A DNA stretch of 64,000 nucleotides from NCBI RefSeq assembly GCF_963678635.1, contig NC_087071.1, positions 21,235,194-21,299,193 of the forward strand, read 5' to 3'. The position numbers and the translations under genes were made by a program. Below are positions 61,499 through 64,000 of the stretch, piece after piece; the stretch's first letter is position 1, and each line of letters starts with the position of its first letter. Source of the DNA: Symsagittifera roscoffensis (Eukaryota > Xenacoelomorpha > Acoela > Convolutidae). Under the pieces are notes generated by a model. It was not told where the DNA came from, made no database searches, and saw only the letters and a list, made by a program, of their open reading frames with translations.

Positions 61499-64000
61499 CG
61501 AAACTCCAGATGATGATGAAATCTTTCCCTTTATAGTAGACGCAGATACTGATAGAGGACAACACATATTTTGTCAAAATTTACTCGTAAATTTATTTGA
61601 ACCCGGAATCAGTCCATGTAAAACAGAGTTCCCCGATGTAAAAATTAAAAGACAAATCATAGATCATTATTTAAAAGATATATGCAACATAACACAACAG
61701 TATGGAATCTACTCTATAGAATTCACTTCCCCAAACCATAATAATAGAACATATACTATTCAAACAGACGATCTTGATTTAGAATTTTCAAAAGTTTTTT
61801 CAGAATATATAAAAAGCATCCAATACCATAACTCACAAAGAGCAAACTCCATTTTCACCAATGAAGTTTTCGCAATAATATATAGTTATATTTCGATATT
61901 AGAAAATGAACTTCCATTAACAAATGTCTCACCGACAGAAACATCTAAACATTTAAGAGTACGACATGAAATCACACTACTCTCTAGTTATTTAAACATC
62001 ATTAAAGAAAATTTCACGAAAGACGATGTTTCACAACATACCAAACACGATTTACAAAAAATTTTGGCATGGTTCATAATAGATTATTTCACACACAATA
62101 TTGATTTAATTGCACAAGCAAGAAAAAATTTTAGACCCCAAAATTCGAACGATGATACCGCTATCACAGAACAATCAGATTATGTTTGGGACCCCGAATG
62201 GTCTCATCCCGCATTTATAAGCTTTCCACAATCAATCTCAAGTCAAGCAATAGGTACAATATCTTACATAAGAGATTATGTAAGAGTAATACCATTAACA
62301 ATTGATGCAACTCCATTAAACTATAATACATTTTTACCCGATACACAAAATAATAGTTTAAACTCTACAGTCATACACAACGAAAACCTCAATGGAACTA
62401 GGAATCTTACTCAACAAGATATCCAGACACCATCACACTTCATAAATGAAGAAATTGTACACACAACAACTACACAACAAAGTATTTCACCAATACGCCC
62501 AAATATAACAACACCAAGAAATACAAATCCTTCACAAACACAGGTAACCTTACAATCAACCGTTAAACCTTCGGTTGCCCCTAAATATTCACATATGGAT
62601 TACCAAACATACAGACCCATGACAATACCATCAAAAACACGCAAAACATTCACTAGAAACAACTTTGCAGACCATAATTATAATTATACACATCCATCAA
62701 AAACAAATTATCAACCACAAAGGAATTTTAATCAATATACAAAAACTCGAAACTGGGATAACCCAACGGCCCAATATAATTCCAAAAATTTTCAAACAAA
62801 TCCTCCACAGGATCGCAGTGAAAATTACCCATTTTTTCAACAGAATAAAAATAAAAAACAGACATCTTATCAAATGGATTATTTATCCTCAGATGATGAT
62901 TTCTTACAACCAGATATATTTGCACCAAATACTCAAGAATATCGTAGACAAGGAATACAGAGAACACATACAAATCATAGAAATTTTTCTCCACAACAAA
63001 TAGATGCACATAATCAACAACCAATTCAACAACAAAATCTAATTAATACACAATCTTTTCAACCAATTCAACAACAAAATCCAATGACTGCACACTCGTA
63101 TCAAGCATCACAAATGCAAAATGAAATACCACTCCCATATTATCTTCAACAACATGAAATAACAAGAAACCAACTTTCAAATTTTTCTCAAATGCCAAAT
63201 GCAGCAGAATCATTACAAATGACAATGAATCCATACCTTATGGGTGGATCATCAATAACATCAAACAAACCTTTAATGGTTTTCACAGGAACAGACCCTG
63301 AATACTCTGTAGAAGATTATTTAAATGCAGTAACAGCAAATTTGATTTTAAATATAGGACCTGAACCAATTAATACGCCACTACATCAAAACTGGATACA
63401 TCGACGCACAGCGTTGATACAAACAACCTTAGATGGCGCAGCCCAAAAATGGTTTTCAGTACTACCTCTAGAAATAAAATCAAACTGGAAAAGATTTACA
63501 CAAGAATTTTCAAAAATGTTTGACTCCGAAAGAAACAAACAACAACAAAGAGTTTTATGTAATGAAATTCGCAGATTACCAAACGAAACCATCAAGCAAA
63601 TAGCAGTACGAATCGAAACACTAGTTCGAAAAGCATATTCACTAAATACACATGACTATAAAAACACAAAGATGACAGAAATCTTAATGATGACCTTAAC
63701 ACCACAATTAAGGAAAATAGCAATAAAAAAGAGAGCATCTCATCCTTCTTCAATTCGAGAACCCGATTTAGATTTTAGAAAACTAGTAGACAAACTAGAA
63801 CAAGCAGAAATCACGATGAAACTAGAAGAAACGGAAAATCTGAAATTACAATACGTTAACAAAATTGAAACGACTTCCACTAATATTAATAACATACAGG
63901 AATCAGAAACAGACCTCGTTGAAAAAATCACTGAAATACTCAATATTTACGAAAAGAACCCAAACTTTAAAGGCAAACCATCTTTCAAAAAATGGTGTAA
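61473..64000 (+). CDS. gag-pol: gag-pol polyprotein, copy 2 (5' part, runs off window)
   Basis: The ATG at 61473 opens a frame with no stop to the window end, 842 codons. It starts MSSTHTPGDETPDDDEIFPF, parallels copy 1 throughout and includes the gag domain (FTGTDPEYSVEDYLNAVTAN). It ends at the first Cys of the CCHC knuckle (FKKWCN). Runs of QPIQQQN-type repeats occur near residues 515-535, as in copy 1. Confidence 0.92.
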   Translation, partial: MSSTHTPGDETPDDDEIFPFIVDADTDRGQHIFCQNLLVNLFEPGISPCKTEFPDVKIKRQIIDHYLKDICNITQQYGIYSIEFTSPNHNNRTYTIQTDDLDLEFSKVFSEYIKSIQYHNSQRANSIFTNEVFAIIYSYISILENELPLTNVSPTETSKHLRVRHEITLLSSYLNIIKENFTKDDVSQHTKHDLQKILAWFIIDYFTHNIDLIAQARKNFRPQNSNDDTAITEQSDYVWDPEWSHPAFISFPQSISSQAIGTISYIRDYVRVIPLTIDATPLNYNTFLPDTQNNSLNSTVIHNENLNGTRNLTQQDIQTPSHFINEEIVHTTTTQQSISPIRPNITTPRNTNPSQTQVTLQSTVKPSVAPKYSHMDYQTYRPMTIPSKTRKTFTRNNFADHNYNYTHPSKTNYQPQRNFNQYTKTRNWDNPTAQYNSKNFQTNPPQDRSENYPFFQQNKNKKQTSYQMDYLSSDDDFLQPDIFAPNTQEYRRQGIQRTHTNHRNFSPQQIDAHNQQPIQQQNLINTQSFQPIQQQNPMTAHSYQASQMQNEIPLPYYLQQHEITRNQLSNFSQMPNAAESLQMTMNPYLMGGSSITSNKPLMVFTGTDPEYSVEDYLNAVTANLILNIGPEPINTPLHQNWIHRRTALIQTTLDGAAQKWFSVLPLEIKSNWKRFTQEFSKMFDSERNKQQQRVLCNEIRRLPNETIKQIAVRIETLVRKAYSLNTHDYKNTKMTEILMMTLTPQLRKIAIKKRASHPSSIREPDLDFRKLVDKLEQAEITMKLEETENLKLQYVNKIETTSTNINNIQESETDLVEKITEILNIYEKNPNFKGKPSFKKWC

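Larger units (their letters stand above)
59369..64000 (+). mobile_element. Ty3/gypsy-type LTR retrotransposon, copy 2 (cut by window end)
   Basis: The 5' LTR, PBS-like site, leader, 77- and 155-codon ORFs and the first 842 codons of gag-pol appear in the same layout as copy 1 but on the opposite strand. Nucleotide difference from copy 1 is about 2% in the 155-codon ORF and about 6% in the 77-codon ORF by my count. All frames seen are open. Confidence 0.92.

Overview
The window looks like nuclear DNA of an invertebrate animal. It is AT-rich and gene-poor. Its coding exons are split by kilobase-scale GT-AG introns, it contains a claudin/PMP22-like membrane protein, and most of the rest is transposable elements in various states of decay. 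I cannot place the phylum from the sequence. Everything here was read by eye from the bases and translations; no search or alignment was run.

Edges. Both ends lie inside copies of one large Ty3/gypsy-type LTR retrotransposon in opposite orientation. Copy 1 (minus, 12719 down to 1) shows a 410-bp LTR, a primer-binding-site-like sequence, a 1.2-kb leader with a 77-codon ORF, a 155-codon basic ORF, and one uninterrupted 2740-codon gag-pol (gag, CCHC knuckle, protease, RT, RNase H, integrase, GPY/F). A 3' block follows: two small hydrophobic ORFs overlapping by ATGA, a 377-codon frame with no ATG, and the start of an ORF with a signal peptide in the env position, cut by the window edge. Copy 2 (plus, 59369 to 64000) repeats the first part and ends in gag. 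Where the copies can be compared, substitutions in the two small ORFs are mainly silent, so both look like real proteins.

Between the edges there are two multi-exon genes. On the minus strand, four exons between 37203 and 30546 join in phase to a roughly 204-residue four-transmembrane protein of claudin/PMP22-like layout. On the plus strand, about nine to eleven exons between 44217 and 57569 encode a roughly 500-residue protein with a four-transmembrane N-terminus, faintly like the membrane part of diacylglycerol lipases, and a long polar tail with no lipase domain. A single-exon gene of 137 codons (22008-22421, minus) and a possible secreted-peptide exon (14151-14507, minus) also look plausible.

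The rest is repeats: a MULE transposon with frameshifts (23051-25394) nested in a dispersed repeat and flanked by a 9-bp duplication; a decayed LINE-type element (about 38045-41870) between the two genes; several MITE families, two with clear 8-bp target duplications; a roughly 0.9-kb minisatellite (19790-20700); a near-perfect 47-bp-arm hairpin (36851-36951); and long G and C runs.
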